NCBI GenBank assembly: GCA_002723275.1
Contig: PBNZ01000031.1
Coordinates: 58,447-122,446, forward strand
Length of the DNA stretch: 64,000 nucleotides
Reading direction: 5' to 3'
Source: Planctomycetaceae bacterium
Lineage (GTDB): Bacteria; Planctomycetota; Planctomycetia; Pirellulales; Pirellulaceae
Shown: in pieces, positions 28,325 to 36,497 of the stretch
Layout: every line of letters begins with the position of its first letter
Position numbering within the stretch: position 1 is the stretch's first letter
The notes under the pieces: generated by a model
Seen by the model: the letters and a program-made list of their open reading frames with translations, nothing else
What the model was told of the DNA's origin: nothing
The model's database searches: none
Translations under genes and position numbers: made by a program

Positions 28325-28978
28325 GTGAACGAAATGGATGTAATTCGTAAGGCTGCCGTGCTGGTTGCCAGTCTCGAAAGGGATGCGGCAGATGTGTTGT
28401 TGGACCAATTAGAACCAGCGCAGGCCGAATCGATTCGTCACGCCGTCATGAGTATGCCGGAGATCGATGGTCGAGAAGAAGCCGAGACGATCCGAGAATT
28501 TCTCGGTGCTCGAAATAGCTCGGTGAACGGTCGTGAAGAGAGCGGGGACCTGGATTTGGCCACGACTGAACCAACCGCATCCAAGCTGGATCAGGCATCC
28601 GATCAGTTGATCGCAGATTGCCTGAGCGATGAAATGCCGCAGACAATCGCGGTAGCACTTTCGCAGTTGCCCGCTCAACGAGCCTCTGAAGTCGTGACCC
28701 ATCTACCTGCCCATGTACAGACTCAAGTGCTTGAACGACTCGTTGAATTAGAGCCCAGCGGTGATCTGGAGAAGACGGACGTACGAGATGAGTTCCAAGA
28801 TTGGCTGAACCAGCAAATTGAACGATCGATGCATCGTGCTCAAATGGCCTCCCGGCTCGCGACCATTCTGGATGCTACCAATTCGCCGACAAGGCAGCGT
28901 ATCCTGGAAAATGTTGCGATCAATGACACTCGATTGGCTGCTGAATTACGGCATCGAGTAGAAGATGCTTCAGCCTAA
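28325..28978 (+). CDS. fliG: FliG-like switch protein lacking the C-terminal torque domain
   Basis: A 217-residue protein. Residues 1-65 match FliG_N (MDVIRKAAVLVASLERDAAD), which binds the FliF tail. Residues about 95-165 match FliG_M, with EMPQTIAVALSQLP in place of the usual EHPQ motif. The chain continues with TRQRILENVAINDTRLAAEL and stops. The family is normally about 330-340 residues, and the charged C-terminal domain that contacts MotA is absent. Only 142 bases separate its stop from fliN, too few for the missing domain, so this is not a simple frameshift. It should bind FliF and FliN but not the stator. GTG start; an ATG 9 bases later is possible. Confidence 0.8.
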   Translation: MNEMDVIRKAAVLVASLERDAADVLLDQLEPAQAESIRHAVMSMPEIDGREEAETIREFLGARNSSVNGREESGDLDLATTEPTASKLDQASDQLIADCLSDEMPQTIAVALSQLPAQRASEVVTHLPAHVQTQVLERLVELEPSGDLEKTDVRDEFQDWLNQQIERSMHRAQMASRLATILDATNSPTRQRILENVAINDTRLAAELRHRVEDASA

Positions 28979-29120
28979 GATGCCATCACTCTAACGCTAG
29001 CTCTTGGCCAGTTGATCTTGCGTTCCCGTTGCGGATCAGGGACAGTCCCGCGGCATTTATTGATCTGGCTGACTCCAGCCAGGCGGTTTCATGATTTGTC
29101 TCGGCAAGAGGAGATTGACG

Positions 29121-29498
29121 ATGTCCCGTGGTGATATAGGAATCACCCGTGTTGATGCTGCTCATCAACCACCGTCTGCAGCAACGAGTCATGCTCAAGC
29201 AACGTTGCAGTCAGACTCGCAATCTGAGTCGCCAGCTCCGTTTTGTTGGCAAGATCTAAATCTCTCCTTCGAGAAGGTTGAGGTTGAAGTTCAACTTGGC
29301 ACACGTCGGATTTCACAACGAGAAGTTGAGTCATTTCAAACGGGGCGCGTCGTTCGACTTGATCGTTCGTTACAAGAGCCTGTTGAAATACGAATGAAAG
29401 ATGGAGTGATCGGACTCGGTCGACTCGTTGTTGTCGAAGGCCAGTTGGGAATTGAAATCATCGAACTACGTCAAGTGCCTTGCCGTCAGACTGCCTAG
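29121..29498 (+). CDS. fliN: FliN-like SpoA-domain switch protein
   Basis: A 125-residue protein. The C-terminal 75 residues form a SpoA domain (VEVQLGTRRISQREVES, LGRLVVVEGQLGIEI), as in FliN/FliM C-ring proteins. The first approximately 50 residues are Ser/Gln-rich and probably disordered. The ATG at 29121 has AGAGGAG well placed upstream. In flagella FliN forms the base of the C-ring and helps dock FliH/FliI export cargo. Here it lies between the truncated fliG and fliO. Confidence 0.88.
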   Translation: MSRGDIGITRVDAAHQPPSAATSHAQATLQSDSQSESPAPFCWQDLNLSFEKVEVEVQLGTRRISQREVESFQTGRVVRLDRSLQEPVEIRMKDGVIGLGRLVVVEGQLGIEIIELRQVPCRQTA

Positions 29499-29509
29499 GA
29501 TTCATCGTC

Positions 29510-30139
29510 GTGATAGAGCTCGTACAGGACAAAAGGATCATGCTGTTTTTTCGAAGTCGTCGATATCTGGCGATCGCCATTCTTGGACTTGTTGTGCTCG
29601 CACCGGGTTCGTTGTGTGCCGAGGGGACGAATGGCCTGGTGACGGAATCGATCCTGAATAGTTCGACAATTGAGGCAATGAGCGATGAGCCTCTGCGGTT
29701 GGGGCCTCCTCGCACGACCCCTGATTCTCCAGTCAAGCGATGGACGCTGTCGGATTCGGATTTTTCGGCGGCAAGCTTTACCAAGAACTTACCTAAAACG
29801 TCGGGGCAAATCGGATTAATGCTCGCGATCTTTGCCGGACTGGTGCTCGTTTGGCGAGTGATGGCGGCGAGATCCTCCTCATTGCCGTCCAGCCTGGTGG
29901 AGGTTTACGGGAAGGTCCCGATGACAGGGAAGCAGTCACTGCACCTTGTGCGTATCGGAAGTCGATTGTTGATCTTGATTGAGTCGAATCAGGGGATGCA
30001 GCGGCTTGCTGAAATCACCGATCCCGAAGAGGTTCGCAGTGTGGTGGAACAATTAGGGAAGGGACATTCGCAACGACTCCCACAGGGGATTCAGAGTTAC
30101 GTAGATGAGAGTCACTTGTCGTCGTTTCGGGCAGGCTGA
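29510..30139 (+). CDS. fliO: FliO-like flagellar export assembly protein
   Basis: A 209-residue protein with a signal-like N-terminal hydrophobic segment, a Ser/Pro-rich periplasmic stretch, and a second membrane helix (LMLAIFAGLVLVWRVMAARS). A FliO cytoplasmic domain follows: VEVYGKVPMTGKQSLHLVRIGSRLLILIES. FliO helps the FliP ring assemble. The start is GTG at 29510 (GGA 9 bases upstream); an ATG at 29540 is too close to its ribosome site. It is 11 bases from fliN and ahead of fliP. Confidence 0.85.
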   Translation: MIELVQDKRIMLFFRSRRYLAIAILGLVVLAPGSLCAEGTNGLVTESILNSSTIEAMSDEPLRLGPPRTTPDSPVKRWTLSDSDFSAASFTKNLPKTSGQIGLMLAIFAGLVLVWRVMAARSSSLPSSLVEVYGKVPMTGKQSLHLVRIGSRLLILIESNQGMQRLAEITDPEEVRSVVEQLGKGHSQRLPQGIQSYVDESHLSSFRAG

Positions 30140-30212
30140 TGCCAGTCCGATGCAGCGGGCGTTGATGAAGTAAAGTCCGGGTTTTCAGTTTCAGTTTCGA
30201 AAAGGATCATTC

Positions 30213-31199
30213 ATGCCGCGAATCGGGACGAGTATCGCTGACCTCGCAGCGCCCGCTCGCGGCCTTCTCGTTGTTGGCCTGTGTTGCCTACTTGTTGGAG
30301 GGGTGTTTGCACAAGAGCCGGCATCAGAGCCTGCTTGGCTGTCCGAAGATCAGGCGCCCACGACCGAGCCTCGGATCGAATCGGTGAACGCTGAAATCAC
30401 AGCGTCGGAAATCACAGCGTCGGAAATCATAGCGTCGGAAATCATAGCGTCGGAAGCCGAGACTCAACAGGACGATCAACTTTCGGGCACGCTCTCCGAA
30501 TTTGCTTTCGAGCAGGCGGAGTCCTGGGTTACGCCCCAACGCATGGGCTCATCAGCTCAGGTCGTCGTTACGATGGTTGTATTAGGACTGGTGCCTGCAC
30601 TCTTGCTGATGACCACGTCTTATGTTCGCGTCGTGGTTGTACTTGGATTGTTACGGCAGGCGTTCGGTGCACAGCAAATGTTGCCTGCTCAGGTGACGAC
30701 AGCCATCGCCATGTTCATCACGGTTCTTGTGATGTGGCCGACTTGGGAGCACGTTTATCACGACGCGATTGAACCGTACGCCGCTGAAAGTTCGGAGATG
30801 ACTCTCGAAGAGGCGTGGCAGGCAGCGGAGAAGCCGATACGAGCGTTTATGAGTCAGCAGATCAAAAGCAATCAGAATTGCGACGATGTTCGCCTCTTCA
30901 TGCGTTATCTGCCGGATGTCAAAACGCTACCTGAAGACTACGACGATGTGCCTCTGCGAGCTCTATTGCCGGCTTTCATGCTGAGCGAATTAAAGACCGC
31001 ATTCTTGATCGGTTTTGGGATCTACTTGCCATTCCTCATTATCGACTTGTTTGTCTCAGCGGTGACGACATCGATGGGAATGTTCATGTTGCCTCCAGCC
31101 ATGATCTCGATGCCACTTAAATTGTTGCTGTTTGTTCTCGTAGACGGCTGGAATCTTGTCGTGGGCATGTTGCTTGAGAGTTTTCAATCGTTTGGATAG
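30213..31199 (+). CDS. fliP: Flagellar export-gate protein FliP with repeat-bearing leader
   Basis: A 328-residue protein. A signal peptide is followed by an acidic region of about 80 residues containing a four-fold five-residue repeat (EITAS/EIIAS). The FliP core then follows: MTTSYVRVVVVLGLLRQAFGAQQ, then LPAFMLSELKTAFLIGFGIYLPFLIIDL, and SMGMFMLPPAMISMPLKLLLF. The core is complete and well conserved. FliP with FliQ and FliR builds the helical export gate in the membrane. The ATG at 30213 has AAAAGGA about 6 bases upstream. Confidence 0.95.
   Translation: MPRIGTSIADLAAPARGLLVVGLCCLLVGGVFAQEPASEPAWLSEDQAPTTEPRIESVNAEITASEITASEIIASEIIASEAETQQDDQLSGTLSEFAFEQAESWVTPQRMGSSAQVVVTMVVLGLVPALLLMTTSYVRVVVVLGLLRQAFGAQQMLPAQVTTAIAMFITVLVMWPTWEHVYHDAIEPYAAESSEMTLEEAWQAAEKPIRAFMSQQIKSNQNCDDVRLFMRYLPDVKTLPEDYDDVPLRALLPAFMLSELKTAFLIGFGIYLPFLIIDLFVSAVTTSMGMFMLPPAMISMPLKLLLFVLVDGWNLVVGMLLESFQSFG
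30393..30452 (+). repeat. Four tandem 15-bp repeats inside fliP
   Basis: Four 15-base units beginning GAAATCA, the first two and last two identical pairs differing by one base (ACA to ATA). They encode EITAS, EITAS, EIIAS, EIIAS in frame in the periplasmic leader of FliP. The multiple of three keeps the reading frame when the copy number changes. Confidence 0.95.
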
Positions 31200-31211
31200 C
31201 GTTGAGGGAGA

Positions 31212-31478
31212 ATGAACGTGGCAGACCATTATGTGATCGAATTGGCGAGTCAAGCGTTGATGACGACCTTGGTTTTATGTCTGCCTGTGCTCGTGATTGG
31301 GGCCGTTGTGGGAATCGTCGTTGGGCTTATTCAATCGGTGATGCAATTGCATGACCAGACATTAACGTTCGTTCCCAAGCTGATCGCGATCGTGGTGACG
31401 CTGATCGTAATGTTGCCTTGGATCATGCAGCATCTGGCCTATTTTGCCACAGAGATGTTCGCAGGCCGGCCGTTTTAA
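31212..31478 (+). CDS. fliQ: Flagellar export-gate protein FliQ
   Basis: An 88-residue protein with two membrane helices. Between and after them is the family signature GLIQSVMQLHDQTLTFVPK. Length matches the family. It follows fliP by 12 bases. The ATG at 31212 is only 1 base from GAGGGAG; a GTG six bases later (31218) has better spacing and could be the true start. It forms part of the FliPQR gate. Confidence 0.95.
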   Translation: MNVADHYVIELASQALMTTLVLCLPVLVIGAVVGIVVGLIQSVMQLHDQTLTFVPKLIAIVVTLIVMLPWIMQHLAYFATEMFAGRPF

Positions 31479-31547
31479 CCCCGGCGATTCTCCCTAAGGT
31501 TTTTGGAAGTTCAGCACAAACGGCACGGAGAACATGGAACAGACAGC

Positions 31548-32321
31548 ATGGAACAGCTGACAAGTCTGCTCTTGGTTTTTGTGTTCGTGTTGGCACGACT
31601 CCTGCCGACGGCGCTGTTGTTTCCCTTCGTGGCGGGCCATACCGTTCCACTACGAATGAGACTCGCGTTTGCCGTGTTGATCGCTTTGATGATTACGCCA
31701 ATACACGGAGGATCGTTGGGGATTGAGGGGGCCGTGCCCTTGCGGGTTGCGCGAGAGTTGGTGCTAGGATTGGGACTTGCTTTGTCGGTCGTCATTCTTG
31801 TCGGTGCTCTTAAGCAGGCCGGTTCGATTATTAGTCAGATCTCCGGCCAGACCGTCGCCGATGTCGATCCTGGAGTGACCTTTGGAGCGACCCCCATCGA
31901 ACGGTTTTTTGCTCTGTTGGCCGTCGCTGTTTTTTTCGCGATCGGTGGCCACCGGATGGTCGTAGAGGCTCTGCTGGACTCATTTCAGTGGGTACCGCCG
32001 GGAGCTGCCGCTCCCTCCGCCGATTCACTCACCATGTTGGCCGATTTGTTGCGTCATAGTTTTGACCTGGCAATCCGGGCTGCGGCACCGGTCGCCTTCT
32101 CGGTGCTGATGTCGACGCTGCTAATAGGTCTGCTCTCGAAAGCTCTGCCTCAGGTCGGGACGTTAGGGTTCGGCTTGGGCATTAACTTTGCCGTTGTTGT
32201 GGTGATGACCGTCGCTTCGCTCGGGGGAGTTGCCTGGCTCATGGAATTGCATCTTGCAACGGGATTCGACCGTATCGTGACTGAGATTTCGAAGGCCAAT
32301 CTGGCGGAGCTTGTCGAGTAG
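31548..32321 (+). CDS. fliR: Flagellar export-gate protein FliR
   Basis: A 257-residue membrane protein with about seven hydrophobic segments, including RLLPTALLFPF and RMRLAFAVLIALMITP. QISGQTVADVDPGV and the later ALPQVGTLGFGLGINFAVVV match the FliR/SpaR family. The open frame reaches back to a TTG at 31503, but the ATG at 31548 starts at the correct position for the family. It follows fliQ and is 15 bases before flhB. Confidence 0.92.
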   Translation: MEQLTSLLLVFVFVLARLLPTALLFPFVAGHTVPLRMRLAFAVLIALMITPIHGGSLGIEGAVPLRVARELVLGLGLALSVVILVGALKQAGSIISQISGQTVADVDPGVTFGATPIERFFALLAVAVFFAIGGHRMVVEALLDSFQWVPPGAAAPSADSLTMLADLLRHSFDLAIRAAAPVAFSVLMSTLLIGLLSKALPQVGTLGFGLGINFAVVVVMTVASLGGVAWLMELHLATGFDRIVTEISKANLAELVE

Positions 32322-32336
32322 TCGACAGAAAACGAG

Positions 32337-33113
32337 ATGTCCGAAGATCGATCACATGCACCCACGCAACGACGGCGGCGACAGGCTTTGGAACAAGGCC
32401 GCGCTCCTCGCAGCGCGGAACTATCAGCGGCCGTGGTCTACCTTGGGGCGATTGCTGCGATTGTGCTTTTCAGCCCCCGACTTTTTGACCATCTACTGGC
32501 CCTGCTGGAACGTCAATTGACGACACCTGTTGCGTCGAGCTCACTTCCTGATCAAGTGAGTGAATTGCAAACGACCGGCTTGCAGTCGCTCGTCAGCGCG
32601 CTACCCATCTTTGCGATGCTCGGCGTCGTTGCCGTGATGGTCCAATTGACGCAAATGGGATTCCTCTGGTTGCCACACAAAGCATCGCCAGATTTTGCAC
32701 GTCTGAATCCTGCCTCCAGAATCCAGCGACTGTTTTCACCCACACATTGGGCTTCGCTGCTGCTTCAGTCTTTGAAAGTGGCGGCGCTTGTCACCGCTAG
32801 TTTTTTCGTGATGAAGCAACTGTTACCTCAGTTGCTCCAACTTTCAGCAACCGCCCCCGAATTCCTGCTTTCAAAGGTTGCTGGACTGCTTCTGCAATTT
32901 GCGACCGCCCTCGGCGCTGTCTTACTGGTCTTTGGGGTGATCGATTATGCCTTGCAGAAACTCAAATTTGAACGCGATTTGCAGATGTCACCCGAAGAAC
33001 TTCGCGAAGAAATTCGAGCCATCCAAAATGACGTTTCCTTGGCTCGTCGTCGCCGTTTGCAAACCGGATATCCAGCTGCCGAAACCGACCAAGCTGGGGA
33101 GGGGGCGAATTAG
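32337..33113 (+). CDS. flhB: FlhB-like export protein without the self-cleaving C-terminal domain
   Basis: A 258-residue protein with the FlhB membrane domain: an N-terminal cytoplasmic start with GRAPRSAEL (the usual GQVPRS region), four hydrophobic segments, and the linker FERDLQMSPEELREEIRAIQNDVSLARRRR. It then ends in a short tail (TGYPAAETDQAGEGAN). FlhB is normally about 350-380 residues, and its C-terminal domain carries the NPTH autocleavage site that switches substrate specificity. That domain is missing. The stop overlaps the opposite-strand sulfotransferase gene by 4 bases. No NPTH motif occurs in any plus-strand frame immediately downstream. Confidence 0.85.
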   Translation: MSEDRSHAPTQRRRRQALEQGRAPRSAELSAAVVYLGAIAAIVLFSPRLFDHLLALLERQLTTPVASSSLPDQVSELQTTGLQSLVSALPIFAMLGVVAVMVQLTQMGFLWLPHKASPDFARLNPASRIQRLFSPTHWASLLLQSLKVAALVTASFFVMKQLLPQLLQLSATAPEFLLSKVAGLLLQFATALGAVLLVFGVIDYALQKLKFERDLQMSPEELREEIRAIQNDVSLARRRRLQTGYPAAETDQAGEGAN

Positions 33114-34240
33114 CGATCTTGGGTCGTGTAACCGTAGCGGGTCGCGAAATCACCCCAGTTCTGAAGAATCTTCTGCTCCGAATTTGGCGAAAGTTGGTAG
33201 CGGTTCGTGCGATACTCGCGTTTGCGACCTGCAAACGCCTCGAGCTTCGGGGTGACCGAGTCAAAATCGTTCAATTTAAGATGCTCGTAGGCCTTGCGCA
33301 ATTCCCGCACGGGATCTTCGACGAGCTGCTCGTAATGAAGGTCATAAATCTGGCCGGGCTGCAACTGCTCCCGGCCCTGTTCAAACGAGCCGTACATCCT
33401 TTGGAAGGCATCCAGGACATATTGCTCCAGACCTTCATGATTGGGAATCTGCAGGCTTTGAGCTTCGTCGAGAACTTTCCAAAGGCGAATTGTCGATGGA
33501 TAGACTGCCAGGGGGTCACGAACGATATGCAAGAATTTCGCGCGAGGAAACATTTGTGATAGCAGACCGATCCGTGCAGTATGGGTCGGTGACTTCAAAA
33601 TTAATCGCTTTCCCGTGTGTAGCGTCAGTGCTTTGAGGAAATCCAGAAACGCAGCCTTCCAGGCATCTAATTCCTCGCTGGGGATGTCGGCCAGGTCCAG
33701 GTAGTCCAAATAGCGATTTGGCTCATTCGGAAAAGCCATCCGCAAATAGGGCGACGGTACGCCCATGGAACACAATGCAAATTCGTCCTCCTGAGGTACA
33801 TTCCAGCCGAATTTGACATTGTCCATCGGGCGCTTGGACGGCATCAGAAACCAAAGAAATTTGGGAACGATTCTTTCACTGAGCAAAAAATGATTCGCGG
33901 CGAAGCACTGATAGCTAGTCGGTGATGCAAAGCGATCGTCGCACGACATTAATTCGTGGAGGTACGTGGTTCCGCTACGCCAGTGCCCCACAATAAACAC
34001 GGGATCATCGATCAACTGCGTTTCGGCCACGCGTCGACGGTAGAGGGTCTGGCTTGCCCATTTGAGCGCAGAATTGAAGACCGTCGCCTGCGTAACGGTG
34101 CCAACGAGCCCCAGTCGAAAGGGGTGGCAGCGGAAGCGATTTTCAGCAGCTAGTTTGACCCAGTCGCTGAACAACATGCCGTGCCAGAATCGAGGGGCCC
34201 AAAACGGGTACTTTTTTGGTTTCGATTCAGTTGAACTCAT
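33110..34240 (-). CDS. Sulfotransferase family protein (PAPS-dependent)
   Basis: A 376-residue member of the Sulfotransfer_3 type. The 5'-phosphosulfate loop reads VGHWRSGTTYLHELM near residue 85. A 3'-phosphate-binding block follows about 130 residues later, with LKSPTHTARIGLL and FLHIVRDPLAVYPS. It transfers sulfonate from PAPS to an unknown acceptor. It lies on the opposite strand between flhB and flhA, inside the flagellar-type locus, and its 3' end overlaps the flhB stop. The cysC gene at 53.4 kb encodes the PAPS-forming kinase, so the donor pathway exists in this genome. Confidence 0.85.
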   Translation of the reverse strand: MSSTESKPKKYPFWAPRFWHGMLFSDWVKLAAENRFRCHPFRLGLVGTVTQATVFNSALKWASQTLYRRRVAETQLIDDPVFIVGHWRSGTTYLHELMSCDDRFASPTSYQCFAANHFLLSERIVPKFLWFLMPSKRPMDNVKFGWNVPQEDEFALCSMGVPSPYLRMAFPNEPNRYLDYLDLADIPSEELDAWKAAFLDFLKALTLHTGKRLILKSPTHTARIGLLSQMFPRAKFLHIVRDPLAVYPSTIRLWKVLDEAQSLQIPNHEGLEQYVLDAFQRMYGSFEQGREQLQPGQIYDLHYEQLVEDPVRELRKAYEHLKLNDFDSVTPKLEAFAGRKREYRTNRYQLSPNSEQKILQNWGDFATRYGYTTQDR

Positions 34241-34430
34241 ACGTCTTCGTCAGGTGCAAGGATCCAGTGCTGGCATATCACAGCAGTCACTTCGTTGAAT
34301 TAAACCGATCTGGACAGTCCCAGATCAATGAAGTACTTTCCCGCCGCAATTCAGCAGATTCCTTCACATTCGTAATCTTTTCTTTTCACGCTTTGTTCAT
34401 TCGGCTCAGTCCTTGACTGAGCGAGAGTCA

Positions 34431-36497
34431 ATGTCACGATTTCCACGGGCTTCCGAACTGATACTCCCCATCGGGCTGATTATCTGCCTGTTGGTGGTAC
34501 TCTCACCGGTACCGCCTGAGTTGCTTGACTTGCTGCTCATCGGGAACATTGCAATTTCTGTGATTATCCTGCTCACGACCGTGTACGTTGCAGCACCGTT
34601 GGAGTTTAGCGTCTTTCCGACAGTGTTGTTGGCGACGACGCTGGGCAGATTGGTGCTGAATGTTGCCACCACCCGCATCATCTTAACCGAAGGCTCGCAA
34701 GGGATAACCGCAGCAGGCGGTGTGATTCAGAGTTTTGGTCAATTTGTTGCTGGAGACCAGGTGCTGGTGGGGCTCGTTATCTTCTCGATTATTGCTGTCA
34801 TCCAATTCGTGGTGATTACCAAAGGTGCAACTCGGATCAGTGAAGTGACCGCCCGTTTTGCCCTCGACGGAATGCCGGGCAAGCAAATGGCGGTGGACGC
34901 CGATTTAAACGCGGGTGTGATCACGAATGAGGAGGCGGTGGCTCGACGCAATGAGATCACCCGTCAGGCAGATTTTTACGGAGCGATGGATGGGGCCAGT
35001 AAATTTGTGCGAGGCGACGCGATCGCGGCTGTATTCATTACATTGATTAATATTCTCGGCGGGTTGGCGATTGGGATTTTTCAATACCAGATGTCCCCAC
35101 TCGACGCGGCTGATGTGTTCACAAAATTGACGATCGGGGATGGCCTTGTCAGTCAGGTGCCGGCTCTCTTCATTTCGTTGGCAGCTGGTCTCCTTGTGAC
35201 TCGATCGACACAACGAACAAACCTTCCTGTCGACTTTTTGTCGCAATTATTGAATCGTCCACAGGTCATGTGGGCAGCGGCCGGTGTTCTGGGCTTGTTG
35301 ATGCTGACGAGCCTGCCTCGCCTGCCTTTGTTTGTGTTGGCGGTGGGATGTTGCGGAGCGGCAGTCTTGTTGCGTGGACCGACCCACACGGCTCCGGAGA
35401 AATCACAGTCGAAGAAAACTTCGGTCAAGGGTGAGCCTCAGAAACTTGAACCAAGAATTGAAGAATACCTTGCTGTCGATCCGGTCGAGTTAGAGCTTGG
35501 GCTTTCTTTGGTTCGATTGGCGGATGTGAAGCGAGGTGGCAGTCTCCTTTCGAGAATCACAGAGCTGCGGCAGTCGATTGCGGTCCGATTGGGACTGGTT
35601 CTGCCGAAGGTTCGTATTCGTGATAATTTACGTTTGGACGAGTCCCAGTATCGAATCAAGGTAAATGGAAACTCGGTTGCCAGTGCTGAACTTCCAATGG
35701 ACCTAGTCTTTATGACTGGCTCACGGGATCAGTGGCCAGCCCTTGAAGGAAAATTGATTCGTCATCCGGCTTTCTCCCAGCCTTTGCTGGGCGTAATGCC
35801 TGAGCAGATTCAAGTGGCCAAACAGGCTGGCTTGGAGATTCTGGATCCACTTCAGGTTTTACTGCGGCACCTACGTATTGTCGTCAATCAACACGCTCCT
35901 GAACTGTTGACGCGAGATGCTACTCGTCATTTGGTGGATGAGACGCGAAAAACGTCGCCCGCTGTCGTTGATGAACTGATTCCTGACATCATGAAGCTCT
36001 CGGATGTGCAGAGGATTCTGCAGCGTTTGTTGTCCGAAGGGGTTTCGATTCGTCAGTTGAGTATTGTGCTTGAAACCCTGGGCGATGAATCCGACGCAAC
36101 CAAGTCTGACGTTGAACTCACCGAAAGTGTACGGCAACGGTTAGCCCGCACGATCTGTGCTCAATTCCGTGACGAACGCGAACGATTGCACGTCATTACG
36201 TTAGATCCGGCTCTGGAAGAACAGATTCAAGAGGCTGGGCAACTGCGAGGCCGTGAGTTAATGCTGGACTTGCCGTCGCAGCAGGTTGAGTCAATTTGTC
36301 GATCGATCGATCGGGAGTTGGAGCAGCTTCGCGGGCAAGGACGTCCGGAAATTGTACTCGTGACACCAGAGATTCGTCCGATGGTGAAACGGCTAACCCG
36401 TCATTTATTACCCCAAATTATCGTGTTGAGTTACGCCGAAATTACTGCCGAAACGAAGGTCGTTTCCTTAGGAATTGTCAGTGAGGCTGATGAGTAA
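34431..36497 (+). CDS. flhA: Flagellar export protein FlhA
   Basis: A 688-residue protein with the N-terminal membrane half of about eight helices. It contains the family block MAVDADLNAGVI followed by FYGAMDGASKFVRGDAIA. The cytosolic half is complete in length, with ...VDELIPDIMKLSDVQRILQRLLSEGVSIRQL. The usual VDPxxVxxTHL motif reads LDPLQVLLRHL, so one conserved Thr is replaced. FlhA forms the nonameric ring that receives export substrates. The ATG at 34431 is preferred over a TTG at 34413. flhF overlaps its end by 8 bases. Confidence 0.92.
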   Translation: MSRFPRASELILPIGLIICLLVVLSPVPPELLDLLLIGNIAISVIILLTTVYVAAPLEFSVFPTVLLATTLGRLVLNVATTRIILTEGSQGITAAGGVIQSFGQFVAGDQVLVGLVIFSIIAVIQFVVITKGATRISEVTARFALDGMPGKQMAVDADLNAGVITNEEAVARRNEITRQADFYGAMDGASKFVRGDAIAAVFITLINILGGLAIGIFQYQMSPLDAADVFTKLTIGDGLVSQVPALFISLAAGLLVTRSTQRTNLPVDFLSQLLNRPQVMWAAAGVLGLLMLTSLPRLPLFVLAVGCCGAAVLLRGPTHTAPEKSQSKKTSVKGEPQKLEPRIEEYLAVDPVELELGLSLVRLADVKRGGSLLSRITELRQSIAVRLGLVLPKVRIRDNLRLDESQYRIKVNGNSVASAELPMDLVFMTGSRDQWPALEGKLIRHPAFSQPLLGVMPEQIQVAKQAGLEILDPLQVLLRHLRIVVNQHAPELLTRDATRHLVDETRKTSPAVVDELIPDIMKLSDVQRILQRLLSEGVSIRQLSIVLETLGDESDATKSDVELTESVRQRLARTICAQFRDERERLHVITLDPALEEQIQEAGQLRGRELMLDLPSQQVESICRSIDRELEQLRGQGRPEIVLVTPEIRPMVKRLTRHLLPQIIVLSYAEITAETKVVSLGIVSEADE

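Noticed and set aside
34309-34328. Hairpin GATCTGG...CCAGATC between the sulfotransferase and flhA as terminator
   Set aside because: The stem is 7 bp without a T run and lies in a divergent intergenic region, so termination is not supported; an operator role is possible but unproven.
32337-34430. Frameshift in flhB hiding the NPTH domain
   Set aside because: No plus-strand frame immediately after 33113 contains an NPTH-like motif or FlhB C-terminal sequence; the region is filled by the reverse-strand sulfotransferase.
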